NCBI RefSeq assembly: GCF_015207455.1
Contig: NZ_JADEWV010000052.1
Location: forward strand, 1 to 34,620
Direction of reading: 5' to 3'
DNA: 34,620 nucleotides
DNA from: Microcoleus sp. LEGE 07076
GTDB lineage: Bacteria; Cyanobacteriota; Cyanobacteriia; Cyanobacteriales; Microcoleaceae
Each line of letters begins with the position of its first letter. The first letter of the stretch is position 1. This document shows positions 17,776 through 25,674 of the stretch, in pieces. A model generated the notes under the pieces. The model had not been told where the DNA came from. It ran no database searches and saw only the letters and a list, made by a program, of their open reading frames with translations. A program made the position numbers and the translations under genes.

Positions 17776-18010
17776 CGCGTCAACCTCTAAAATTGCTAAT
17801 TTACTTTGTTAAATCAAGCCCGAAAATATCTAAAATTAATTGTGCTTTGGGAAGCAGCGAACTTGCAAGGAGTCACCAGTTATATTGTAGAGTTGGGCGA
17901 AATCAGACAAGTTGAGCAACAGTAGCAAGAAGTAATGTGAAGCGGGGTGAAGTTTTTTCTAAAATTGAGCCAATATATAACTAAAGTTCCTTCGCTGCTT
18001 CTCGACTGCA
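17776..18010. promoter_or_regulatory. Divergent intergenic region
   Basis: 235 bp between the start codons of the KAS III-HDO operon (leftward) and the gene at 18011 (rightward). AT-rich; it must hold both promoters. I see no confident -10/-35 pair or operator. Confidence 0.3.
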
Positions 18011-19027
18011 ATGGATATTGCTTCATTAGATGCTTGGTATTCTCAATCTCAGCGCCGTGTGGCTGTTTCCCTGTTGATGAAACGAATCGGCGTAACTCGC
18101 ACTAGGGCTGAATGCTTTGTCAGGCTTTGGATTTACTTATCCGTGAAACAGCTTCAGGAAAAACAGCCCCGTGTCAAACCGCCGCTGGCTAAACTGCAAT
18201 TGCTAGCAACAGAAGTGCAGTGCACTCACCGGGAAGCAGCAGAACTATTTTACTCCGATTCCGATCGCGGGAGCGATCGCGCCGCCGGAATGATGTTAGA
18301 CAAATTAGCAGCACTCGGATTAATTAAAAAACACTTTGACGGTAACGCTACAGCAATTGAAGTTCAACCAATTTATGAAATTTTAGAGCCCGCAGCGCCG
18401 GAAAATCCAACAAAACTCAAATTAGATGATTTTAACCCTCGGTGCGACGCAATCCCCGTAGCTAATTTACTAGCAAGCAACTACAATTGGATGAACCGCA
18501 GCACTAATACTGTTCCCCACAAAATTGCTAAAATTCTCCGGCTTTTGGCCAGTCAATACTCAAAAGGAATGCGAGTTTTGCGCCGCTCAGATAACCTGAA
18601 TCCAGTCGGGTTTTATTTACTTTATCCCACATCTAGCGAATCTGAAGTCAATTTTTTTAACGATCCTAGCAAAAGCCTGCATTTAAGTTCTATTTCCGAT
18701 ATCGATCCTTTCAAAATGGCGCTACCAGGAGATAAAAATTGCCAGTCAGTATTTGTCCGCAGTTGGATTATCGAGCCGCAGTATTTGTCAGAATACCGGA
18801 TTACTTTTCTGGAAGACACACAGAAAGTTTTAGTCGAAATGCAAACAGATTTTCTGAATCTTTGCGACTTGTATACGCTGATGATTCACCCCATGTACGA
18901 ACAACAAGCCCTGGCTTTGGGATTTCTTAAGACTAGCTGCGACAGTCAATTATCTGTTTATTGGATGTATTTAGCATTAGATAGGTTTTTGGCGCTGGAC
19001 ATTAAGCAAGCGCTCAAAAATTTGTAA
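18011..19027 (+). CDS. Unrecognised 338-aa protein divergent from the KAS III-HDO operon
   Basis: No family recognised. Residues 1-110 are helical and rich in Arg/Leu (VAVSLLMKRIGVTRTRAECFVRLWIYLSVKQLQE; LDKLAALGLIKKHFD), compatible with a winged-helix-like module. Residues 160-338 look alpha/beta, including YWMYLALDRFLAL at the C-terminus. No Walker, zinc or catalytic motif is seen. The divergent position makes a regulator of the operon plausible but unproven. The last five codons and stop lie in the first copy of a 98-bp tandem duplication. Confidence 0.65.
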   Translation: MDIASLDAWYSQSQRRVAVSLLMKRIGVTRTRAECFVRLWIYLSVKQLQEKQPRVKPPLAKLQLLATEVQCTHREAAELFYSDSDRGSDRAAGMMLDKLAALGLIKKHFDGNATAIEVQPIYEILEPAAPENPTKLKLDDFNPRCDAIPVANLLASNYNWMNRSTNTVPHKIAKILRLLASQYSKGMRVLRRSDNLNPVGFYLLYPTSSESEVNFFNDPSKSLHLSSISDIDPFKMALPGDKNCQSVFVRSWIIEPQYLSEYRITFLEDTQKVLVEMQTDFLNLCDLYTLMIHPMYEQQALALGFLKTSCDSQLSVYWMYLALDRFLALDIKQALKNL

Positions 19028-19207
19028 TTAATATTAAAGGCGGTTTTGTCGTCAGGACTTTAGCCCTCATTTTCTCGAATTGGAGGACTGAACTCCTCAC
19101 TACGAACCTGCTCAAAAATTTGTAATTAATATTAAAGGCGGGTTTGTAGTCAGGACTTTAGTCCTCATTTTCTTGAATTGGAGGACTGAACTCCTCACTA
19201 CGAACCT
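19012..19207. repeat. 98-bp tandem duplication including a gene terminus
   Basis: GCTCAAAAATTTGTAATTAA occurs at 19012 and again at 19110; the two 98-bp units are nearly identical, ending CACTACGAACCTG. Each contains a palindrome of the GGACT-TTAG-TCCTC ... GAGGACTGAA...CTCACTACGAAC family also seen at 14886. Unit 1 contains the last codons of the 18011 gene, so unit 2 carries a copied gene end. Confidence 0.9.
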
Positions 19208-19210
19208 GCT

Positions 19211-20491
19211 TTACAAAACCTCGCGACCAAGATAAGATTGCAGCACTTCCGGCACTTTTACTGTCCCGTCGGGCTGCTGGTAATTCTCCAAAATTGCCGC
19301 CATTGTCCGGCCCACAGCTAAACCGGAACCGTTGAGGGCGTGCACGAATTGAGTGCCTTTTTTCCCCGCTTCTTTAAAGCGAATATTAGCCCGCCGCGCC
19401 TGAAAATCTGCGACGTTGGAACAACTCGAAATCTCGCGGTATTTGCCGGCAGATGGCAGCCAGACTTCTAAATCGTAGGTTTTTGCTGCGGCGAAACCTA
19501 AGTCGCCGGTACAAAGCTCGATCGTCCGATAAGGCAATTTCAGAGCTTGCAAAACTCCCTCAGCATCCTGCACCAGTTGTTCGTGTTCTGCCTCGGAGGT
19601 ACTCGGATGCACCAGTTTAACCAATTCTACCTTATTAAATTGGTGCAACCGAATTAATCCCCTCGTATCTTTGCCGTAACTTCCCGCTTCCCGGCGAAAG
19701 CAAGGAGTGAAAGAACAGTGATAAATTGGCAACTGTTCTGCTGTCAATATTTCACCTCGGTACAAATTGACAACCGGAACTTCGGAAGTAGGAATTAACC
19801 ACAAATCGTCTCGATCGCACTTGAAACTTTCTTCGGCAAATTTCGGCAATTGACCCGTAGCAGTCAGGGATTCTGTGTTGACTAAAAATGGGGGAATTAC
19901 TTCTATATAACCAGCTTTTATGTGGCGGTCGAGCATGAATTGAATAATCGCTCTTTCCAGGGCTGCACCGACTCCTACTAAGCTGACAAATCGAGGGGCT
20001 GCGATTTTTACTGCCCGTTCAAAGTTAATAATTCCTAATTTTTCGCCGATTTCCCAGTGCGACAAAATATTGGGATTTTGGGGAATGTATTCGTCTCCCC
20101 AGCGCCGGATTTCGATGTTTTCTTCTTCGTTTTTGCCCAAGGGGGTTGATTTACCCGGCAAGTTCGGCAGCGGCAGCAATAAAGTTTCTATTTGAGCTTT
20201 TAGTTCTTTTTCCTGTGCTTGCAATTCGTTCGACTGCGTGCCGACTTCATTGCCTTCTGCTTGCAAAGTCTGAATTTCGGGAGATTCCAGGGGTAAACCC
20301 GATTTTCTTTTTTGGCCGATGAGTTTGGCAATTTCGTTGCTGCGGGCTTGCAGTTGCGATCGGTTGCCTTCCAACTCCCGCTGCTGTTTGTCTAATTCTA
20401 CGATTTGCTCGATTTCATAGTTGCCTCCCCTAGTGTTGAGGCTGTCTTCTACGGCTTGCGGGTTTTCTCGGATTAATTTGAGGTCTAGCAC
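19211..20491 (-). CDS. serS: Seryl-tRNA synthetase
   Basis: Charges tRNA-Ser (and tRNA-Sec where present) with serine. 426 aa, standard length. Residues 1-110 form the long antiparallel coiled-coil arm ([26 protein letters not shown]...) that holds the tRNA variable arm. Class II core: motif 2 [25 protein letters not shown] and motif 3 [18 protein letters not shown] are intact, with TSEVP upstream. Start at [11 protein letters not shown] is the conserved bacterial start. Its upstream region (20492-21069) is shared with the candidate sRNA and repeats. Confidence 0.97.
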   Translation of the reverse strand: MLDLKLIRENPQAVEDSLNTRGGNYEIEQIVELDKQQRELEGNRSQLQARSNEIAKLIGQKRKSGLPLESPEIQTLQAEGNEVGTQSNELQAQEKELKAQIETLLLPLPNLPGKSTPLGKNEEENIEIRRWGDEYIPQNPNILSHWEIGEKLGIINFERAVKIAAPRFVSLVGVGAALERAIIQFMLDRHIKAGYIEVIPPFLVNTESLTATGQLPKFAEESFKCDRDDLWLIPTSEVPVVNLYRGEILTAEQLPIYHCSFTPCFRREAGSYGKDTRGLIRLHQFNKVELVKLVHPSTSEAEHEQLVQDAEGVLQALKLPYRTIELCTGDLGFAAAKTYDLEVWLPSAGKYREISSCSNVADFQARRANIRFKEAGKKGTQFVHALNGSGLAVGRTMAAILENYQQPDGTVKVPEVLQSYLGREVL

Positions 20492-20714
20492 AGATTTTTT
20501 CTAAATTTTAAATTTTATAAGGATTTGCGATCGGAAACCCGATTTTGTGGAAAATATTGGCTTTCTCAAGCATAAATCTACGAATTAACAGGGTTTCTGA
20601 GGATTCTTGCGCCTGTCTCATCTTAGGTTAACAGGGACTAGATCCTGGGACATACAAGCTTTGGCAATCATTTAGCACCTCAACGATAACTTATTCTCAT
20701 TGAAAAAATTGCTT

Positions 20715-20739
20715 GGTGTCACCCATCAGGGGTGACACC
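20715..20739. promoter_or_regulatory. Operator-like palindrome GGTGTCACCC-N5-GGGTGACACC
   Basis: Perfect 10-bp arms (20715-20724 and 20730-20739). The right arm covers the -35 hexamer GTGACA of the candidate sRNA promoter, the layout expected of a repressor or activator site. It could instead be an RNA hairpin; on the minus strand a T-run follows 5-6 nt after it. Confidence 0.5.
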
Positions 20740-20759
20740 CCACAAAATGATGCTATAGT
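20732..20759 (+). promoter_or_regulatory. Sigma-70-like promoter for the candidate sRNA
   Basis: GTGACA (20732-20737) and TATAGT (20754-20759) with 16-nt spacing; each hexamer is 5 of 6 to consensus. Expected start about 20766. Confidence 0.5.
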
Positions 20760-20765
20760 AAGCAC

Positions 20766-20826
20766 ATTAGTAGATGCACCCTGATAATTTTCTCCCCTAA
20801 CCAGCGATGGTTGGGGGCTTTTTGTT
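20766..20826 (+). ncRNA. Candidate ~60-nt small RNA ending in a strong terminator
   Basis: From the predicted start (20766) to the T-run of the terminator is about 60 nt, with no ORF. The 5' part (ACATTAGTAGATGCACCCTG) is predicted single-stranded. It is not Yfr1-like: the ACTCCTCACAC core is absent, and so is the Yfr2 loop. Placed between divergent serS and the GT4 gene, with no gene following until 21070 and the terminator in between, so it is not a leader of the GT4 gene unless read-through occurs. Confidence 0.45.
20794..20826 (+). terminator. Strong Rho-independent terminator
   Basis: CCCCTAACCA (20794-20803), loop GCGA, TGGTTGGGGG (20808-20817; one GT wobble), then CTTTTTGTTTTT. Oriented on the plus strand, although no plus-strand gene ends here, which is the main reason to propose a small RNA. 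Confidence 0.75.
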
Positions 20827-20850
20827 TTTGGGGATCGCAGTTAAGATAAG

Positions 20851-21053
20851 ACGGCGGTTGAAACCGCGCCTAGACAAACGATGTCCGCCTCCGCGGACTA
20901 AAGAGAATAACGTAATTTCAACCGCGAGCGTCTTCTTATCTTCAACCCGCGGAGGCGGGTGAGTGTTTGTATAGATGCGGTTTCAACCGCGAGCGTCTTC
21001 TTGGCATGAGTTTCGTTTGTATAGATGCGGTTTCAACCGCGAGCGTCTTCTTA
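20851..21053. repeat. Cluster of GCGGTTTCAACCGC repeats, 50-bp tandem period
   Basis: GTTTGTATAGATGCGGTTTC begins at 20965 and again at 21015 (period 50), each continuing AACCGCGAGCGTCTTCTT. A partial copy at about 20912-20940 and an inverted relative (GGCGGTTGAAACCGC) at 20851 complete the block. Common interspersed type in filamentous cyanobacteria; fills the spacer up to the GT4 start. Confidence 0.85.
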
Positions 21054-21069
21054 TCTAATCTCAATAAAA

Positions 21070-22218
21070 ATGCGATCGACAAATCACCTATTCTGCTTCT
21101 TAGAAATATTTTCCAGCGAAGGCGGCATTCAATCCTACGCCCAAGACATCCTGAAAGCTTATCTGTCACTAACTTCAGCAAAAAACTTGCCTCTACAAGC
21201 AGAAGTTTTGCTATTACGAGATTCTCCAGATTGCCAGAATCCTTTTGAGTCAAAAAATCTCAAATTTTATTACCTAAAAACTCATCCCACTTGGCTCGCT
21301 CGCCTTAATTTTGCTGCAAAATTGCTGACTTGTTTACTGCAAAAACGCCCAGAACGGGTTTTTTGCGGTCACATCAAACTCGCACCGCTGATTAAAATGT
21401 TATGTCAGCCGCTGGGAATTCCTTACACGATTTTAACTTACGGCAAGGAAGTTTGGGAACCACTTTCACTAAAATATCAAATAGCAATGAGAGAAGCTGA
21501 GAGTATTTGGACGATTAGCAGGTACACGCGCGACCGCACTAGCAAACTTAACAATTTAAATTCAGAAAAATTTCAAATAGTGCCTTGCAGTGTCGATGAA
21601 AATATATTTTTTCCTGGCTCCCAACCTCAGCATTTATTAGAAAAGTACGATCTGGTTGGTGCTAAAATATTGATGACTGTAGCCAGATTGCGATCGAACG
21701 ATACATACAAAGGCGTCGATGTCACAATCCAAGCTTTACCCGAAATCGCCAAAAGCTTTCCCCAGGTGAAATACTTAGTTATTGGCAAAGGAGACGATCG
21801 ACCCAGATTAGCTAAACTCGCCGCCGATGTGGGAGTTACCGAAAGAGTAATATTTGCGGGTTTTGTGGCTGCAGAAAATTTAGCAGAACATTACCGGTTA
21901 GCCGATGCTTATGTCATGCCCTCCCAGGAAGGCTTCGGTATAGTTTATTTGGAAGCTTTAGCTTGCGGAGTACCGGTGCTGGCGGGGGATGCGGACGGGT
22001 CTGCCGATCCGCTGCAAGATGGTAAACTGGGATGGCGAGTTCCTCACCGAGATTCGGCAGCAGTAGCGGTTGCTTGTGTGGAAATTTTGCGAGGACAGGA
22101 TAAAAGGTGCGATCGCCCTTGGTTGAGGGAACAAACCCTGGCAAGATTTAGTTTTCCATCCCTTTGTCAATCTTTACAAAGGATTTTTCAACCCTCTGAC
22201 TCGCCCAGAAACGGGTAA
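21070..22218 (+). CDS. Glycosyltransferase family 4
   Basis: A 382-aa GT-B fold retaining transferase. Residues near 11-17 (FSSEGGIQSYA) form the Gly-rich acceptor/N-domain loop. The C-domain has ILMTVARLRSNDTYKGVD, LVIGKGDDRPRLAKLA and VIFAGFV, and the E-x7-E motif EGFGIVYLE (Glu287 and Glu295) that contacts the nucleotide sugar, followed by ALACGVPVLAGDADGSADPL. Likely adds a sugar to a cell-surface or lipid acceptor; donor and acceptor unknown. The start at 21070 begins MRSTNHLFCFLEIF; upstream in-frame codons lie inside the repeat block and are rejected. Confidence 0.9.
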   Translation: MRSTNHLFCFLEIFSSEGGIQSYAQDILKAYLSLTSAKNLPLQAEVLLLRDSPDCQNPFESKNLKFYYLKTHPTWLARLNFAAKLLTCLLQKRPERVFCGHIKLAPLIKMLCQPLGIPYTILTYGKEVWEPLSLKYQIAMREAESIWTISRYTRDRTSKLNNLNSEKFQIVPCSVDENIFFPGSQPQHLLEKYDLVGAKILMTVARLRSNDTYKGVDVTIQALPEIAKSFPQVKYLVIGKGDDRPRLAKLAADVGVTERVIFAGFVAAENLAEHYRLADAYVMPSQEGFGIVYLEALACGVPVLAGDADGSADPLQDGKLGWRVPHRDSAAVAVACVEILRGQDKRCDRPWLREQTLARFSFPSLCQSLQRIFQPSDSPRNG

Positions 22219-22437
22219 CGCGCCCCCGACAATCGTGGTGCAGATGCTCAAACTTTAGACCAAAGTTACAAGATTCCAGATTCAGATATTCCATGCCCGA
22301 ATCGACTGACTCAGCTCTAATTATGCCGTAGAGAACGGTTTTTGCCTGTAAAATGGCAAAATTAACTCGATCGACAGCGTGAATTTGTAAGTAGGATAGA
22401 GTTACGCCTACCTGCAAAGACACCCAAGGAGACCACC

Positions 22438-22818
22438 GTGAACCAAGGCACCCCCAAAATCTCTTTAAACCTACCCCGTGTTAGCAATTGGCTGATACTG
22501 CTGGGCATCGCCTGCGTGTTGGTGTCAATTGGTTTGGGTTGGGTAGTGAAATCATTGTTGATTGTAGTAGGTTTGTTGCTGCTGACACCTGTGGTTGCAT
22601 TTTTCGTACTTCAGTGGTGGCTGAAACGCAATTTAATTGAGGACAGTTGTCCTGTTTGTCAATACGAATTTACAGCTTTAAATCAAACTCAGTTTCAGTG
22701 TGCCAACTGCGGCGAACCTCTGAAAGTAGAGGAAGGTCATTTTAGCCGTTTAACTCCGCCCGGTACGATCGACGTTACCGCCGTGGAAGTATCATCAGTA
22801 CAACAGTTGGAAGAATAG
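22438..22818 (+). CDS. Membrane protein with zinc ribbon
   Basis: A 126-aa protein: two adjacent transmembrane segments (residues 18-36 and 39-60, LLIVVGLLLLTPVVAFFVLQWWL), then a cytoplasmic zinc ribbon with CPVC (residues 75-78) and CANC (93-96), and a short acidic tail. GTG start supported by AAGGAG 8 nt upstream. Family not recognised with confidence; conserved hypothetical in cyanobacteria is my impression. No gene is seen in 22219-22437. Confidence 0.7.
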   Translation: MNQGTPKISLNLPRVSNWLILLGIACVLVSIGLGWVVKSLLIVVGLLLLTPVVAFFVLQWWLKRNLIEDSCPVCQYEFTALNQTQFQCANCGEPLKVEEGHFSRLTPPGTIDVTAVEVSSVQQLEE

Positions 22819-22822
22819 TTAG

Positions 22823-22893
22823 TTGTTATTGGTTATTGGTTATTAGTGTTATTGGTGATTATAATTAACAACTAACAATTAACAACTAACAAA
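22823..22893. repeat. Short STRR-like inverted array
   Basis: TTAGTTGTTATTGGTTATTGG-type units followed by ACAACTAACAATTAACAACT, again switching strand midway, as at 3274. It separates convergent genes, the same arrangement as at hetR. Confidence 0.75.
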
Positions 22894-22895
22894 AA

Positions 22896-23144
22896 TTACT
22901 TTTCCAAGCGCACTGCGTACCACTGCAAAAACTTTCCAGGGCCGACATCTAATTCACAATAAGTATCAATTAAATGCTTAGCTTGAGCTTCCACAGTAGA
23001 AAGATTGTGGACATCACGCGGCAAATCTTCGTGTTCCCGGGCTAAAACCGCTTTCAGCTTTTCTAATAATTCCGCCGCCGTCAAAAACTGCTCCGGCTGG
23101 TTTGTTTCTAACACCACAAAAGTGTCTTCGTCATACAGTGACAT
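22896..23144 (-). CDS. CRR7-like (DUF3571) small protein, probable NDH-1 assembly factor
   Basis: An 82-aa protein, FVVLETNQPEQFLTAAELLEKLK at the start and HLIDTYCELDVGPGKFLQWYAVRLEK at the end, which I believe is the CHLORORESPIRATORY REDUCTION 7 family (PF12095). In plants CRR7 is needed for NAD(P)H dehydrogenase subcomplex A; cyanobacterial copies are conserved but little studied. Recalled from family memory, so moderate certainty. No membrane segment. Divergent from sulfite reductase, sharing a 289-bp promoter region. Confidence 0.7.
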   Translation of the reverse strand: MSLYDEDTFVVLETNQPEQFLTAAELLEKLKAVLAREHEDLPRDVHNLSTVEAQAKHLIDTYCELDVGPGKFLQWYAVRLEK

Positions 23145-23433
23145 AATTTCAAAGGTTGAGGTTAATTATTTCTAAAGTTTCGTCAAGTTAAGCGATCGAA
23201 AGTATACACTCTGAATTACCATTTTTCAGCCCCGGTTCGATCGTGTTACAATTGAAAAACTTCAGAATTCCTACCGGATTACCGTTATTAACTTAGTTAT
23301 TCACCAAGTTGTCAACAGATCCGACCAGGCAGCATTTCTGAGGACATTTGTCAAGTACAAATTTGTCAAATGTCAAATCGTCAAGAAATATTCGATCGGC
23401 TGTATCTAAATTATAACTAGCACTATACATTCC
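23145..23433. promoter_or_regulatory. Divergent CRR7-like/sir promoter region
   Basis: Between 23346 and 23383 TGTCAA occurs several times (TTTGTCAAGTACAAATTTGT, then TCAAATGTCAAATCGTCAAG), a cluster of direct repeats that resembles a binding-site array just upstream of sir. TATAAC at 23412 is a possible -10. The regulator is unknown. Confidence 0.35.
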
Positions 23434-25422
23434 ATGATCGCATCTTCCACTTCAACCCCTGTCGCGCGCAAGCCCTCTAAATCAGAAGGTCTCAAAGAAC
23501 GGAGCAATTATTTGCGAGAACCCGTTGCGACCGAACTGTTACAAGAGACAACCCACTTCACCGAAGAAGGGCTTCAGATTCTTAAATTTCACGGTTCGTA
23601 CCAGCAAGACAACCGCGACAATCGAGTTAAAGGACAAGAAAAAGACTATCAGTTCATGCTCCGCACCCGCAATCCCGGCGGGTTTGTTCCGCCGCAGCTA
23701 TATCTGACGTTAGACAAGCTATCGGAAGAATACGGCAACCATACACTCCGCGTCACAACACGTCAAGGCTTCCAAGTTCACGGCGTGTTGAAGAAAAATC
23801 TTAAAGCAGTGTTTTCCTCAATAATAAAAAATATGGGGTCAACCTTGGGAGCTTGCGGCGACTTGAACCGCAACGTCATGGCACCGCCAGCACCGTACAA
23901 AAATCGCTCAGAATACGAATATGCGCTGAAATACGCCAACAATGTCGCCGATTTGCTGACACCGCAAACCGGCGCTTATTACGAAATTTGGCTGGATGGA
24001 GAAAAGGCTGTTTCAGGGGAGGAAGATCCAGCAATCAAGGCTGCAAGACAGTCAAACGGCAATGGCACAACATTTGACGACAAAGAAGAACCGATTTACG
24101 GCAGCCATTATATGCCGCGGAAGTTCAAGTGTTCTGTTACGGTACCGGGAGACAATTCGGTAGACTTGTACTCTCAGGATTTGAGCTTGGTGGTAATTAC
24201 CAATGAAGCTGGGGAGTTGCAAGGTTTTGACGTGTTTGCTGGGGGCGGTTTGGGACGCACTCACAATAAAGAAGAGACTTTTGCGCGGCTTGCTGATGAG
24301 ATTTGCTATGTTGCTAAAGACGATGTTTACAATTTGGTCAAGGCAATTGTAGCAACCCAAAGAGATTTTGGAGATCGCACAGACAGACGGCACGCGCGAC
24401 TGAAATATCTGATTAACGACAAAGGCGTACAGTGGTTTCGGGAAAAAGTAGCCGAATATTTTGGCAAGCCGCTAGAACAATTTAAACCGTTGCCAGAGTG
24501 GAAATATTTAGATTTCTTGGGCTGGCACGAACAAGGCGACGGTAAACTATTTGTCGGCATTTCCGTAGACAACGGCCGGATCAAAGATGAAGGTTCGTTT
24601 CAGCTAAAAACCGCTTTGCGGGAAATCGTGCAGAAGTACAATTTGCCGATGTTGGTGACACCGCACCAAAACGTTTTGATTTACGATATTTCGCCGGATC
24701 TCAAATCAGAAATTCAGGGAATATTCGATCGCTGTGGCATTCAGCGAGAAACAGCCATCGACCCCTTAGTGCGCTATGCGATGGCTTGTCCGGCAATGCC
24801 GACTTGCGGGTTGGCGATAACCGAGTCGGAGCGAGTAATTCCCAGCATTTTAGAGCGGATTCGGGCGCTTTTGACCAAAGTTGGTTTAGAAGACGAGCAT
24901 TTTGTGGTGCGGATGACCGGTTGCCCCAACGGATGCGCCCGCCCTTATATGGCAGAATTGGCGTTTGTCGGGAGTTCGCCAGAATCCTACCAGATTTGGC
25001 TGGGCGGTTCTCCCTCGCAGACGCGGCTGGCAAAACCAATTGAGGAAAAGCTGCACGTCAATGATTTTGAAGCTTTTCTGGAGCCAATTTTTGTTTATTT
25101 CAAGCAAAAACGGCAAATAAGCGAGAGTTTTGGCAATTTTTGCGATCGCGTTGGGTTAGAATCTATCCGTCAATTTGTAACCAATCACCAATCTGCTGAC
25201 TCGATGACAACTGAGATTAATGATTTAGAAGTTACGCCTAGTAACGGCGACGAAAACGAGACTGTCACTGCTGCCGGTGGCAAAGTCCGCCGTCGAATTA
25301 GCGTCCGCGATGAAATTTACAACGAGCTCAAGGAAGAAGCAGCCCGTCAGGGCAAGCCGATTACACAGCTAGCGACAGAGGCGATTTCCACTTATTTGAA
25401 GAAGATTAAGGAGGAAGCATAA
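23434..25422 (+). CDS. sir: Ferredoxin-sulfite reductase with C-terminal ribbon-helix-helix-like extension
   Basis: Six-electron reduction of sulfite to sulfide with electrons from ferredoxin, in sulfate assimilation. 662 aa. Siroheme and [4Fe-4S] ligands are visible: Cys452-x5-Cys458 (ACPAMPTCG) and Cys497-x3-Cys501 (TGCPNGCAR). Substrate-arm residues appear in [12 protein letters not shown] and [13 protein letters not shown]. Residues 560-618 end the reductase and pass through a Thr/Asn-rich linker. Residues 619-662 ([20 protein letters not shown]... [15 protein letters not shown]) look like a ribbon-helix-helix strand-helix-helix. Sulfite rather than nitrite reductase is favoured by the overall sequence; the nitrite alternative cannot be fully excluded by eye. 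Confidence 0.93.
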   Translation: MIASSTSTPVARKPSKSEGLKERSNYLREPVATELLQETTHFTEEGLQILKFHGSYQQDNRDNRVKGQEKDYQFMLRTRNPGGFVPPQLYLTLDKLSEEYGNHTLRVTTRQGFQVHGVLKKNLKAVFSSIIKNMGSTLGACGDLNRNVMAPPAPYKNRSEYEYALKYANNVADLLTPQTGAYYEIWLDGEKAVSGEEDPAIKAARQSNGNGTTFDDKEEPIYGSHYMPRKFKCSVTVPGDNSVDLYSQDLSLVVITNEAGELQGFDVFAGGGLGRTHNKEETFARLADEICYVAKDDVYNLVKAIVATQRDFGDRTDRRHARLKYLINDKGVQWFREKVAEYFGKPLEQFKPLPEWKYLDFLGWHEQGDGKLFVGISVDNGRIKDEGSFQLKTALREIVQKYNLPMLVTPHQNVLIYDISPDLKSEIQGIFDRCGIQRETAIDPLVRYAMACPAMPTCGLAITESERVIPSILERIRALLTKVGLEDEHFVVRMTGCPNGCARPYMAELAFVGSSPESYQIWLGGSPSQTRLAKPIEEKLHVNDFEAFLEPIFVYFKQKRQISESFGNFCDRVGLESIRQFVTNHQSADSMTTEINDLEVTPSNGDENETVTAAGGKVRRRISVRDEIYNELKEEAARQGKPITQLATEAISTYLKKIKEEA

Positions 25423-25479
25423 GCCGATTTTCGCTTTTCGATTTTCGATCGCATCAAATAGCCCTCACGCAAAAATAAC

Positions 25480-25551
25480 ATAAAGGCAGAGCATTTGCAG
25501 AAAAAACTTAGATTTTTAACATAAATCTGGTTGTAAATGCTTTGCCTTTAT
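25480..25551 (+). terminator. Large hairpin after sir (repeat or terminator)
   Basis: ATAAAGGCAGAGCATTTGCA (25480-25499) pairs with TGTAAATGCTTTGCCTTTAT (25532-25551) at 18 of 20 positions, with an inner AGATTT/AAATCT hairpin. It may end sir transcription and is MITE-like in form. Confidence 0.5.
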
Positions 25552-25603
25552 TGTTTCCAGGCCGTTAAAACCCCGCCTACCTATCCCCTCTCATGCTCTC
25601 TTC

Positions 25604-25635
25604 CTCTGCGTTCTCTGCGCTCTCTGCGGTTAAAG
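25604..25635. repeat. CTCTGCG repeat unit, copy 1
   Basis: CTCTGCGTTCTCTGCG followed by CTCTCTGCGGTTAAAG; a second copy lies at 27253. An interspersed repeat found in intergenic spacers here. Confidence 0.75.
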
Positions 25636-25674
25636 AAAAAAAATCTAATAGAAAAACGAATAATCTAAAATTTA

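Noticed and set aside
20766-20826. Yfr1 or Yfr2 sRNA
   Set aside because: The unpaired ACTCCTCACAC core of Yfr1 and the conserved loop of Yfr2 are absent.
20851-21053. CRISPR-like repeat array
   Set aside because: Only two to three related units with a 50-bp period and near-identical whole units, so no variable spacers; no cas genes.
21025-21069. Upstream start of the GT4 gene
   Set aside because: Those 15 codons lie inside the GCGGTTTCAACCGC repeat block; the ATG at 21070 begins the GT-like sequence.
23434-25422. Nitrite reductase (nirA) instead of sulfite reductase
   Set aside because: Length and overall sequence fit ferredoxin-sulfite reductase better, and no nitrate-assimilation gene is nearby; cannot be fully excluded by eye.
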